A stretch of 64,000 nucleotides of DNA, taken from Liquorilactobacillus capillatus DSM 19910. Lineage in GTDB: Bacteria > Bacillota > Bacilli > Lactobacillales > Lactobacillaceae. The translations under genes and the position numbers were made by a program. Positions 58,779-64,000 of this stretch are shown piece by piece (the stretch's first letter is position 1; each line of letters opens with the position of its first letter). Under the pieces are notes generated by a model. That model was not told the origin of the DNA. It searched no databases and saw nothing but the letters and a program-made list of their open reading frames with translations. Where the stretch lies: assembly GCF_001434915.1 (NCBI RefSeq), contig NZ_AZEF01000061.1:1-64000 (forward strand), written 5' to 3'.

Positions 58779-59138
58779 ATGTTCTCACAAAGATTAAAGG
58801 AATTAAGAACTAGCAAAGATTATACACAAGAATATGTTGGGAAAATAGTTCATGTTTCTAGCAAAACTGTTGGTGCTTGGGAGCGTGGAACAAGACAGCC
58901 CAATATAGAAGCTATACAAGTTTTATCTGATTTATTCAATGTATCAACTGATTTTTTACTAGGCAAGAATTCTGAAGGTAAGCATTCTCAAGATAAAATT
59001 GATTTAAAAAGTTTTCTTGATGAAGACCTTGAAAAAGGAATGACTTATGCCAATGAAGAACTTACTGAGGAAGACAAAGAAAAGCTAAAGATTGCACTTA
59101 CTCAAATTTTTTGGAAACATCACAAGAACAATACATAA
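58779..59138 (+). CDS. XRE-family transcriptional regulator (phage repressor-like)
   Basis: A 119-aa protein with an N-terminal HTH_3 domain (residues 1-65): FSQRLKELRTSKDYTQEYVG, then VSSKTVGAWERGTRQPNIEA and LFNVSTDFLLGK. The C-terminal tail (residues 75-119) is acidic then basic and has no peptidase domain, so it is not a self-cleaving CI. It is the first gene inside attL, with AGAAAGGA before the ATG. It probably represses the element's own promoter. Confidence 0.88.
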   Translation: MFSQRLKELRTSKDYTQEYVGKIVHVSSKTVGAWERGTRQPNIEAIQVLSDLFNVSTDFLLGKNSEGKHSQDKIDLKSFLDEDLEKGMTYANEELTEEDKEKLKIALTQIFWKHHKNNT

Positions 59139-59240
59139 AGGTGTGTTGCTATGCTGGATTATTAAAAAAGTTTTCAATAGAGGAATTTGGTATACCGTAT
59201 AATCATTTTGCTAACTAAGATTGCATTTAGGAGAATTAAA

Positions 59241-59861
59241 ATGAAAAGAATATATTTATTGGGTTTAATTGCAAGCTCCTCTCTTTTGCTTGTTGCATGC
59301 GGAAATAATAGTTCTACAGGTAAAGGTAACAACTTTTCCAAAGCCAAATTAGAAAGTATCGCAAAGGAAAACTCAAGCAAAAAAGCATCTAGTATTGCAT
59401 TGAAGAAAAAACAAGTATCTGAAAGTAAGGCTAAGTTAGAAAGCGAAGCCAAAGCTAAGTCCATGAGTACCGCATCTTCGCAATCTACGGCTGCATCCGT
59501 TGCGTCTTCACAATCTGCATCGTCAACAAGTGTGGCTGCTAATTCTTCTTCACTTGCTACTCAACAAAGTAGTTCTAATGCAACTGCCTCTACTCAAGTC
59601 TCTTCCGTTTCAAGTCAATCTTCCAGTTCGTCATCTCCTGCTGCCTCAGGCGCAGCAATCAACAATACTGCCGAGGCCGTAGCAGCTGTGGAAGCAAAAT
59701 TTGGTGATAATAACGGCGATTGGCAATGGGGCTGCTTGTTTAACGACGAAAACGGTTATTTTGTAAAGGCTATTTCTAAAAGCTCTATAGATAACGGATC
59801 AATGACTGGAACAGCAATGAGTGTAACCGTTCATAAAGATGGCTCAATCACGCAAAACTAA
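59241..59861 (+). CDS. Ser/Ala-rich lipoprotein with conserved C-terminal domain
   Basis: A 206-aa predicted surface lipoprotein: signal peptide with lipobox LVAC, then a low-complexity Lys/Ser/Ala region containing SKAKLES-like repeats (residues 40-80) and a Ser/Thr/Ala-rich linker (about 80-145). The final 60 residues look folded (VEAKFGDNNGDWQWGCLFND, then FVKAISKSSI). AGGAG stands 7 bases before the chosen ATG; 18 in-frame codons upstream lack a site. Lipoproteins at this place in temperate phages sometimes block superinfection; here that is only a hypothesis. Confidence 0.75.
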   Translation: MKRIYLLGLIASSSLLLVACGNNSSTGKGNNFSKAKLESIAKENSSKKASSIALKKKQVSESKAKLESEAKAKSMSTASSQSTAASVASSQSASSTSVAANSSSLATQQSSSNATASTQVSSVSSQSSSSSSPAASGAAINNTAEAVAAVEAKFGDNNGDWQWGCLFNDENGYFVKAISKSSIDNGSMTGTAMSVTVHKDGSITQN

Positions 59862-59950
59862 ACTAGCTGTTTCGTACAACTTGAATTAACAGCTTTTACT
59901 TAAAATTTGAAAAAATAGGTTATTGGAGATTATATACTAGGGAGATTAAA

Positions 59951-60599
59951 ATGAACAAAAAAGCGTAATTTGTGCCACCCTTTCTTCTATTTTTTTATTA
60001 TCCGCATGTAGTAACAGATCTACATCAAACAAAGCAAATAATTCTTCAAAGAAAACAAAATCTATTTCTGAAAGTGAATCCGAAAAAAAGTTTAGCTCTT
60101 CCGTTTCTACGGAATATGCTCAAGAATCAAAAACTAAAAGCGAGAGCGAGTCGAACGCTAAAACACCTTCCCAGAATTCGAATTCTAACAGTTCATCTAG
60201 TAACTCCGATTCAGTGTCTAGTTCATCAGAATCTTCAAGTAATGAGTACGCAAATATAACTGCGAAAATTGATATTAAAAATGCAAATCAATATAGTGAT
60301 TCTGATTTAATGTCAAAGGGTGCAGGTATAGAACTCAAGGATTTTTACATAAGGGATTTAGGAGCAGATAGCTTCAAAGAGTATCACCTTTTGGTTACAC
60401 CTACCGCAGATGGCGGACAAGAGTTCCTTGTTATTGGTAAAAGTTCATCCAAATTAAAAATTGGGGACACGATACTGTTGACGGTTCTTTGAGTGGTTGG
60501 GGAAATGTTAATAGTAATCAGATAAACGAGGGAATCATTTCTCAGTACAAGGGAGACAAAGTCATTTTAGTAAGTGTTGATAAAATTAATAAGCAATAG
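59951..60599 (+). pseudogene. Frameshifted Ser-rich lipoprotein gene
   Basis: A good start (AGGGAG, ATG at 59951) enters a stop after five codons. Adding one base to the A6 run at 59957-59962 restores a lipoprotein signal with lipobox LSAC (frame from 59965), a Ser/Lys-rich linker and a folded domain (NITAKIDIKNANQYSD onward). A second one-base loss near 60469-60471 breaks the end; restoring it continues DTVDGSLSGWGN to a stop at 60599. It is a second lipoprotein beside an intact one. It could be a decayed gene, a phase-variable gene for the first lesion, or sequencing error. Confidence 0.75.
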
Positions 60600-60693
60600 T
60601 TTTTTAATTTTCAAAATAAGGAGAGTAGAGTTTTAGAGTGTTAGGAAAAATGGTATATTTTATTAGTGGTAATCATATATAAAGATATCATAA

Positions 60694-60724
60694 AGTCCAA
60701 ATTCTGATGACTTAAAAAGCTGAA
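60694..60724 (+). repeat. Leader repeat copy 1
   Basis: A 31-base segment upstream of the membrane-protein gene at 60749. It matches 61187-61217 at 28 of 31 positions, sharing AGTCCAAA, CTGA and GACTTAAAAAGCTGAA. Confidence 0.8.
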
Positions 60725-60751
60725 ATTTTATAGGGGGAGCTTTTTTTTATG
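60714..60751 (+). promoter_or_regulatory. Hairpin over the ribosome site of the 60749 gene
   Basis: AAAAAGCT (60714-60721) can pair with AGCTTTTT (60738-60745). The AGGGGG ribosome site lies in the loop, and eight T residues run directly into the ATG. The form is that of a terminator placed at the start codon, or of a translational switch. Inference only. Confidence 0.4.
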
Positions 60752-61123
60752 AAATCTCAAAAGCTTGTATTAACAAATGGAATTGTTGGTTTAGTTGGAG
60801 GAATTGTTTTACTTTTCGGAGGCTGGTTTGTTATTGGTGGTGCAATTAGTGATGTTGCTAATAATACTACAAGTGGAACATCAGGAATGGCTATTATACT
60901 CGAAATTTTAAAAATTGCAATCTTAGCTTTAGGTATTATTGCGGCTGTCTATTATAAAGGCGATGCTCGTGTTGGAACAGCTCCAAGTGTTTTACTAATT
61001 GTTGGTGGAGCAGTCGCCTTAATCCCGTTTTTAGGTTGGATTGGTGGTATAGTTTCAATTGTTGGTGGTTCAATATACTTAGCTAAACTTAAAAACTTTA
61101 AAGCACATAATTTGAGCGACTAA
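60749..61123 (+). CDS. Small Gly-rich membrane protein (DUF4064-like)
   Basis: A 124-aa protein with three or four hydrophobic segments at about residues 10-35, 48-68 and 78-112. It contains LTNGIVGLVGGIVLLFGGWF and GWIGGIVSIVGGSIYLAK, a composition like the DUF4064 membrane proteins that are common in phage-like and stress-response loci. Function unknown. It starts immediately after a T8 run. A weak trailer hairpin follows. Confidence 0.72.
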   Translation: MKSQKLVLTNGIVGLVGGIVLLFGGWFVIGGAISDVANNTTSGTSGMAIILEILKIAILALGIIAAVYYKGDARVGTAPSVLLIVGGAVALIPFLGWIGGIVSIVGGSIYLAKLKNFKAHNLSD

Positions 61124-61154
61124 GACAATTGCCCTTTCGAGGAATTTTATTTAG
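61124..61154 (+). repeat. Trailer repeat copy 1 (terminator-like)
   Basis: 31 bases directly after the membrane-protein stop, matching 62371-62401 at about 27 of 31 positions, with CCT-TTCG-AGG and a T-rich tail. It is a weakened version of the terminator at the second copy. Confidence 0.65.
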
Positions 61155-61186
61155 CAATGAAACAAAGTATCAAATATTACTCGTAT

Positions 61187-61217
61187 AGTCCAAAAACTGA
61201 CGACTTAAAAAGCTGAA
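61187..61217 (+). repeat. Leader repeat copy 2
   Basis: 31 bases upstream of the secreted-protein gene at 61237, matching the leader at 60694-60724 at 28 of 31 positions. The ribosome site AGGGAGG follows about 5 bases later and is not sequestered here. Confidence 0.8.
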
Positions 61218-61236
61218 TTATTAGGGAGGTATCAAA

Positions 61237-61845
61237 ATGAACAAATTTTCAAAGCTTGGACTGGTATCAGTTGTTGCTCTATCCATTTCAGGAATATCTT
61301 TTTTAGGAGAATCAACTAATGGTGCTAACACAGTTTATGCAAAAGCCCAACAAACAGCTTTAGGTGCTGGAAGCTTTAAAGTTGGTAAGAGTAAAGATAT
61401 AAAGCCAGGTAGATACATAATAAAAGCTACTAACGGTAGTGGGAATGTTTCTAATAGTACAGGTAGTCTTAATTTAATACTTGGGCAGACACCCGATGAA
61501 AATAGTGGCCAAGTAGATTCTTACACTACTACCTTGAAAAAAGGAGACACTGTACAACTTGAAGGGATTGAGAGTACCAGCTTCTCCCCTGCTGGAAAAA
61601 GAACTTACAAAACACAATTAAATGCTGGGGATTGGGTTGTTGGCAAAGATATCAAGCCGGGGCGGTATATAATAACCGCTATAAGTGGTAGTGGCAACAT
61701 CTCTACCGATGATGGTGATGTTAATGAAATACTGGGGACTACTAGCGATGAAAATTCGGGTCAAGTCACCAAAGTTACTGCCGATTTAACCAAAGGACAA
61801 GTTTTGAGTACAGGATTAGAGCAAATAAACTTAGCTAAAGATTAG
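61237..61845 (+). CDS. Secreted protein with two tandem copies of a domain
   Basis: A 202-aa protein with a signal peptide (hydrophobic residues 8-24, likely cleavage near VYAKA, about residue 36). Two repeats of about 65 residues follow: the first has DIKPGRYIIKATNGSGNV and DENSGQVDSY, the second DIKPGRYIITAISGSGNI and DENSGQVTKV. The repeats look like beta-rich modules. No lipobox, LPXTG or catalytic motif is seen. It could bind the cell surface or a phage or host component; function unknown. Confidence 0.78.
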   Translation: MNKFSKLGLVSVVALSISGISFLGESTNGANTVYAKAQQTALGAGSFKVGKSKDIKPGRYIIKATNGSGNVSNSTGSLNLILGQTPDENSGQVDSYTTTLKKGDTVQLEGIESTSFSPAGKRTYKTQLNAGDWVVGKDIKPGRYIITAISGSGNISTDDGDVNEILGTTSDENSGQVTKVTADLTKGQVLSTGLEQINLAKD

Positions 61846-61856
61846 AGGAAAAACAA

Positions 61857-62222
61857 ATGAAGAAAAATCGTTTACTTTTGAATACACTTACTGGGGTTTT
61901 GGATATAATAAATTGTCTTTTGTTTACCGTTTCATGGTTTGTAGTTATTAGTGAAGCAGTAAGCACTAGTCATACAAGTAGTGCAGGATTCTTTTACGCA
62001 ATGGCTTGGATTGGTGTAGTTGTTAATATCATTGCACTTGTTCAGTCAAAGAGACATGGTATTTCACTTGTTGGGTCAGTTTTGGGCATTATTGGTAGTG
62101 CATTATTCGGTTTAACTGCAGCAATGGCTTTCCCTGCAATCGTAGTTTTGATTGTCGCAGCTGTATTCATCATGCTTCAGCACCCTTCTAAAAACGCGGC
62201 TTCAACAACACAGATAAAATAA
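61857..62222 (+). CDS. Small four-helix membrane protein
   Basis: A 121-aa protein with hydrophobic segments near residues 8-32, 43-62, 67-88 and 90-108, and a short polar tail. It lies 11 bases after the secreted-protein gene behind GAGGAAA, so the two probably form an operon. No family is recognised with certainty; size and Gly-rich composition resemble the 124-aa protein encoded just upstream. Confidence 0.7.
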   Translation: MKKNRLLLNTLTGVLDIINCLLFTVSWFVVISEAVSTSHTSSAGFFYAMAWIGVVVNIIALVQSKRHGISLVGSVLGIIGSALFGLTAAMAFPAIVVLIVAAVFIMLQHPSKNAASTTQIK

Positions 62223-62269
62223 AATTACTAAAAAGCTTAGCATTTAGATGCTGGCTTTTGAATACATAG

Positions 62270-62371
62270 TGCATCAAATTTACTCTAAGCATACAAGAAG
62301 CTGCTAGACGAGGACATATCATCACCAAAGAGGATTTTGAGGCTAAGAAGAAACAGATACTTGGTATATAG
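62270..62371 (+). pseudogene. SHOCT-domain remnant
   Basis: An open frame without a usable start codon encodes AARRGHIITKEDFEAKKKQI (residues 12-31 of the frame), closely matching the short C-terminal SHOCT domain of phage and membrane proteins (G-I-I-T-x-E-E-F-x-x-K-K). An in-frame stop at 62267-62269 precedes it. It is probably the detached tail of a decayed gene; membrane proteins of the DUF4064 kind often end in SHOCT. Confidence 0.6.
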
Positions 62372-62401
62372 ATAATTGCCTTTTCGAGGGCTTTTATTTA
62401 G
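62371..62401 (+). terminator. Trailer repeat copy 2, intrinsic terminator
   Basis: GCCTT-TTCG-AGGGC stem-loop followed by TTTTATTT, about 150 bases after the 121-aa membrane-protein gene. It matches 61124-61154 at about 27 of 31 positions. Confidence 0.6.
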
Positions 62402-62534
62402 TACTTTAATCGAACGTACGTGCGCATTTTTAGATATGAATACGCAAATATTGATTTTAAAAAACGAATTATATGGTTTTTCAACCTGAATTACGTATTT
62501 TCTTATATTTTATAAACATTGGAGGCTATACACT

Positions 62535-63686
62535 ATGAAAATAACTAGTTATAAAAATAAAAAAGGAGAAACACGTTATAAATTACGCGTTTTTTTAGGT
62601 TATGACCCGGTAACGGGGAAAAAATACGAAACCACTCGACAAGGGTTCGTTACTAGAACTGAAGCTAAAAATAAAGCCAGCCAGCTACAAATAGAATTTT
62701 CAAGTGGCAAGTTAGCTAAAAAAAACAACACTATAAAAACATTCCAAGAGCTGTTTGACTTATGGTTTGAATCATATCAAACTACAGTTAAACAATCGAC
62801 AGCTACTGATTGCTGGTGGCTATATAAGCGTTATATAAAGCCTAAATTTGGAAAGCTTAAAATAGAAAAGATAAACGTACCTTTTTGTCAAAAAGCCGTT
62901 AACTATTGGCACAAAAGATATCGTCAGTATCGACATATTAAAAATTTAACAGCTCAAATATTAAACTACGCTATTAATTTAGAAATTATTGACAGTAATC
63001 CCATGAAGAAAACTGTTGTACCACGTCCCCTATCCAAAAATGATAATAAAGAAAATTTCTATACACATGATGAATTAAAATATTTTTTTGAATGTCTAGA
63101 TACCATTGGCGATAAAAGGTATATTACATTTTTTAGGCTACTAGCATATACGGGATTGCGAAAAAGCGAGGCTTTAAGCCTCCAATGGAAAGATATTGAT
63201 TATAAAAATAACAGTGTAAAAATATATAAAACACTGTATTTTGATGCAAGAGCACATAGGGTTATAGTCCAAACCCCTAAAACAGCCTCCTCTGAACGAG
63301 AAATAGAACTAGATGCCAAAACGATTTCTTTATTGAAATCATGGAGACTCGATCAGCGAGAAAGGCTTCTTAAAAGTGGCATTAATTCAATGACTAGTGA
63401 TCAATTTATGTTTACTCAGATGGAAACAAATAAATTGTTAATCCCAAATAGAGTAAATGACTGGCTTAATTGGATTTATAAAAAATATCCTCAAAAAAAG
63501 ATCACTGTTCATGGCTTTAGACATACTCATGCTTCTTTACTTTTTGAAGCAGGAGCATCTATCAAAGAAGTACAAGACAGATTAGGACATTCAAACTCAA
63601 AAACAACGCTTGATATTTATACCCATGTAACACAAAGAGCCAAACGTGATACAGCAGAAAAATTTGCAAAATTCATGGACAAATAA
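62535..63686 (+). CDS. int: Tyrosine-type site-specific integrase
   Basis: A 383-aa phage-family recombinase. The N-terminal arm-binding domain (about residues 1-60, ITSYKNKKGETRYKLRV) and a core-binding SAM-like domain (about 65-155) precede the catalytic domain. The active-site set is complete: Arg209 in TGLRKSEALSL, Lys249, His326/Arg329 in VHGFRHTHAS, His352 in LGHSN, and Tyr362 in LDIYTHV. GGAGG precedes the ATG. It lies 106 bases from attR and is the last gene of the element. Confidence 0.95.
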   Translation: MKITSYKNKKGETRYKLRVFLGYDPVTGKKYETTRQGFVTRTEAKNKASQLQIEFSSGKLAKKNNTIKTFQELFDLWFESYQTTVKQSTATDCWWLYKRYIKPKFGKLKIEKINVPFCQKAVNYWHKRYRQYRHIKNLTAQILNYAINLEIIDSNPMKKTVVPRPLSKNDNKENFYTHDELKYFFECLDTIGDKRYITFFRLLAYTGLRKSEALSLQWKDIDYKNNSVKIYKTLYFDARAHRVIVQTPKTASSEREIELDAKTISLLKSWRLDQRERLLKSGINSMTSDQFMFTQMETNKLLIPNRVNDWLNWIYKKYPQKKITVHGFRHTHASLLFEAGASIKEVQDRLGHSNSKTTLDIYTHVTQRAKRDTAEKFAKFMDK

Positions 63687-63701
63687 GCCAAAAGCAGCAT
63701 G

Positions 63702-63723
63702 TTGTCGTTAAATTTGTCGTTAA
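63702..63723 (+). repeat. Tandem TTGTCGTTAA repeats, possible integrase arm sites
   Basis: TTGTCGTTAA occurs at 63702-63711 and again at 63714-63723, 12 bases apart, between int and attR. Arm-type sites for phage integrases are short direct repeats near the core, so this is a candidate. No obvious copies were found beside attL. Confidence 0.4.
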
Positions 63724-63734
63724 TTTTCCAAAAA

Positions 63735-63784
63735 TAAAAAAATAAAAAGCCACAAACGTTAATATAACAACGTTTACGGCTAGT
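63735..63784. terminator. Terminator between int and sufB
   Basis: An inverted repeat pairs AGCC and AAACGTT with AACGTTT and GGCT (about 63748-63782). On the minus strand it is followed by TTTTTATTTTTT, so it ends the sufB transcript. It lies inside the element, so the element supplies it. Confidence 0.78.
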
Positions 63785-63792
63785 CATACTTG

Positions 63793-63811
63793 TTTAACCA
63801 ACAGAACCTTC
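63793..63811 (+). repeat. attR: right attachment repeat in the sufB end
   Basis: 19 bases, TTTAACCAACAGAACCTTC, covering the last five codons and stop of sufB on the minus strand. It matches attL at 18 of 19 bases. Confidence 0.85.
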
Positions 63812-64000
63812 CATCTGGTATTCTATTAGTCGATTAAGTTCTACTGCGTATTCCATTGGTAGTTCCTTAGTAAAGGGCTCTACGAATCCCATAATGATCA
63901 TTTCAGTAGCTTTTTCTTCTGTGATCCCCCGACTCATTAAATAATAAAGTTGTTCTTCGGATATCTTAGAGACTTTAGCTTCATGTTCCATCGAAACATT
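63794..64000 (-). CDS. sufB: SufB, Fe-S cluster assembly scaffold (C-terminal part)
   Basis: C-terminal end of SufB; the gene continues beyond the right edge. The visible 68 residues include [35 protein letters not shown] and [19 protein letters not shown], which are typical of the SufB/SufD C-terminus. It belongs to the SufBCD complex, so sufC, sufD, sufS and sufU probably lie to the right. The stop and last five codons coincide with attR, so integration keeps the protein intact. Confidence 0.92.
   Translation of the reverse strand, partial: NVSMEHEAKVSKISEEQLYYLMSRGITEEKATEMIIMGFVEPFTKELPMEYAVELNRLIEYQMEGSVG

Larger units (their letters stand above)
58622..63811 (+). mobile_element. Integrated element inserted at the 3' end of sufB
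   Basis: A segment of about 5.2 kb bounded by 19-bp direct repeats (58622-58640 and 63793-63811; one mismatch) with a tyrosine integrase beside the right one. All its genes face right: XRE regulator, lipoprotein, broken lipoprotein, membrane protein, two-repeat secreted protein, membrane protein, SHOCT remnant, integrase. It appears more AT-rich than the flanks. It lacks replication, packaging and virion genes, so it is a prophage remnant, a satellite-like cassette, or a small island. Confidence 0.82.

Noticed and set aside
59500-59682. Leu/Val/Pro-rich frame inside the first lipoprotein gene
   Set aside because: It is an alternate frame of the Ser/Ala-rich linker; low-complexity codons create it.
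59972-60259. Alternative 95-codon frame over the broken lipoprotein gene
   Set aside because: The other frame restores a signal peptide and lipobox; this one has no ribosome site and a biased, non-domain composition.
58622-63811. Complete prophage
   Set aside because: Only repressor, integrase and envelope proteins are present; replication, packaging, virion and lysis genes are absent.
1-64000. CRISPR arrays and tRNA or rRNA genes
   Set aside because: No regularly spaced repeats and no tRNA cloverleaf or rRNA sequence were noticed; the attachment site is a protein-gene end, not a tRNA.

Overview
The window looks like a chromosome segment from a member of the Lactobacillaceae, a low-GC Gram-positive lactic acid bacterium. 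The support is gene content and order: the dinG-ypmB-aspC-asnS-dnaD-nth string of Firmicutes, a mevalonate operon in place of the MEP pathway, T-box leaders, mreBCD-minCD, rpsD with an S4-type leader, 6S RNA next to rarA, and a ppx-ppk-ppx operon. The genus is not fixed by what can be read. The D-Ala ligase carries the Phe of D-Ala-D-Lac ligases, which argues against the L. acidophilus/delbrueckii group.

Layout. 1-7.6 kb (leftward): DNA repair, replication and Asn/Asp metabolism. 7.7-12 kb (rightward): mevalonate to isopentenyl diphosphate. 12-23.4 kb: mixed single genes (rRNA methylase, SufT-like protein, esterase, HAD phosphatase, lysA, tautomerase, YitT membrane protein, C69 dipeptidase, HesB-like protein, a degenerate metallo-beta-lactamase-like protein, an anchored hydrolase). 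23.5-27.5 kb: cardiolipin synthase and a T-box-controlled amino-acid ABC transporter. 27.5-31.5 kb: mreBCD-minCD for cell shape and division-site placement. 31.7-42.2 kb: cold-shock-like protein, RadC, HAD phosphatase, folC, T-box-valS, IscS/ThiI, EzrA. 42.4-50.6 kb: fRMsr, rpsD, a GshF-like protein, rarA, 6S RNA, Usp, tag, ddl. 50.9-55.5 kb: polyphosphate operon. 55.6-58.6 kb: small Lactobacillaceae-type genes and a gene-poor stretch.

58.6-63.8 kb is an integrated element of about 5.2 kb. It lies between 19-bp direct repeats (18/19 identical) that coincide with the last codons and stop of sufB, whose 3' end enters the window from the right. All genes in it read rightward: an XRE repressor, two Ser-rich lipoproteins (one broken by two frameshifts), two small membrane proteins, a secreted protein with a duplicated domain, a SHOCT remnant and a tyrosine integrase. 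There are no replication, packaging or structural genes. This resembles a lysogeny or lysogenic-conversion cassette, or a small integrative island of envelope proteins, and it is the most novel part of the window. Two of its transcription units share similar leaders and trailers.

Other points of note: a Phe-type Ddl predicting D-Ala-D-Lac cell-wall precursors; a GshF-like protein with an eroded glutamate-cysteine ligase half; a metallo-beta-lactamase-like protein without metal ligands; and an HD-type Ppx lacking the usual phosphatase motifs. All functions are inferred from sequence motifs and gene order; no database search was run.
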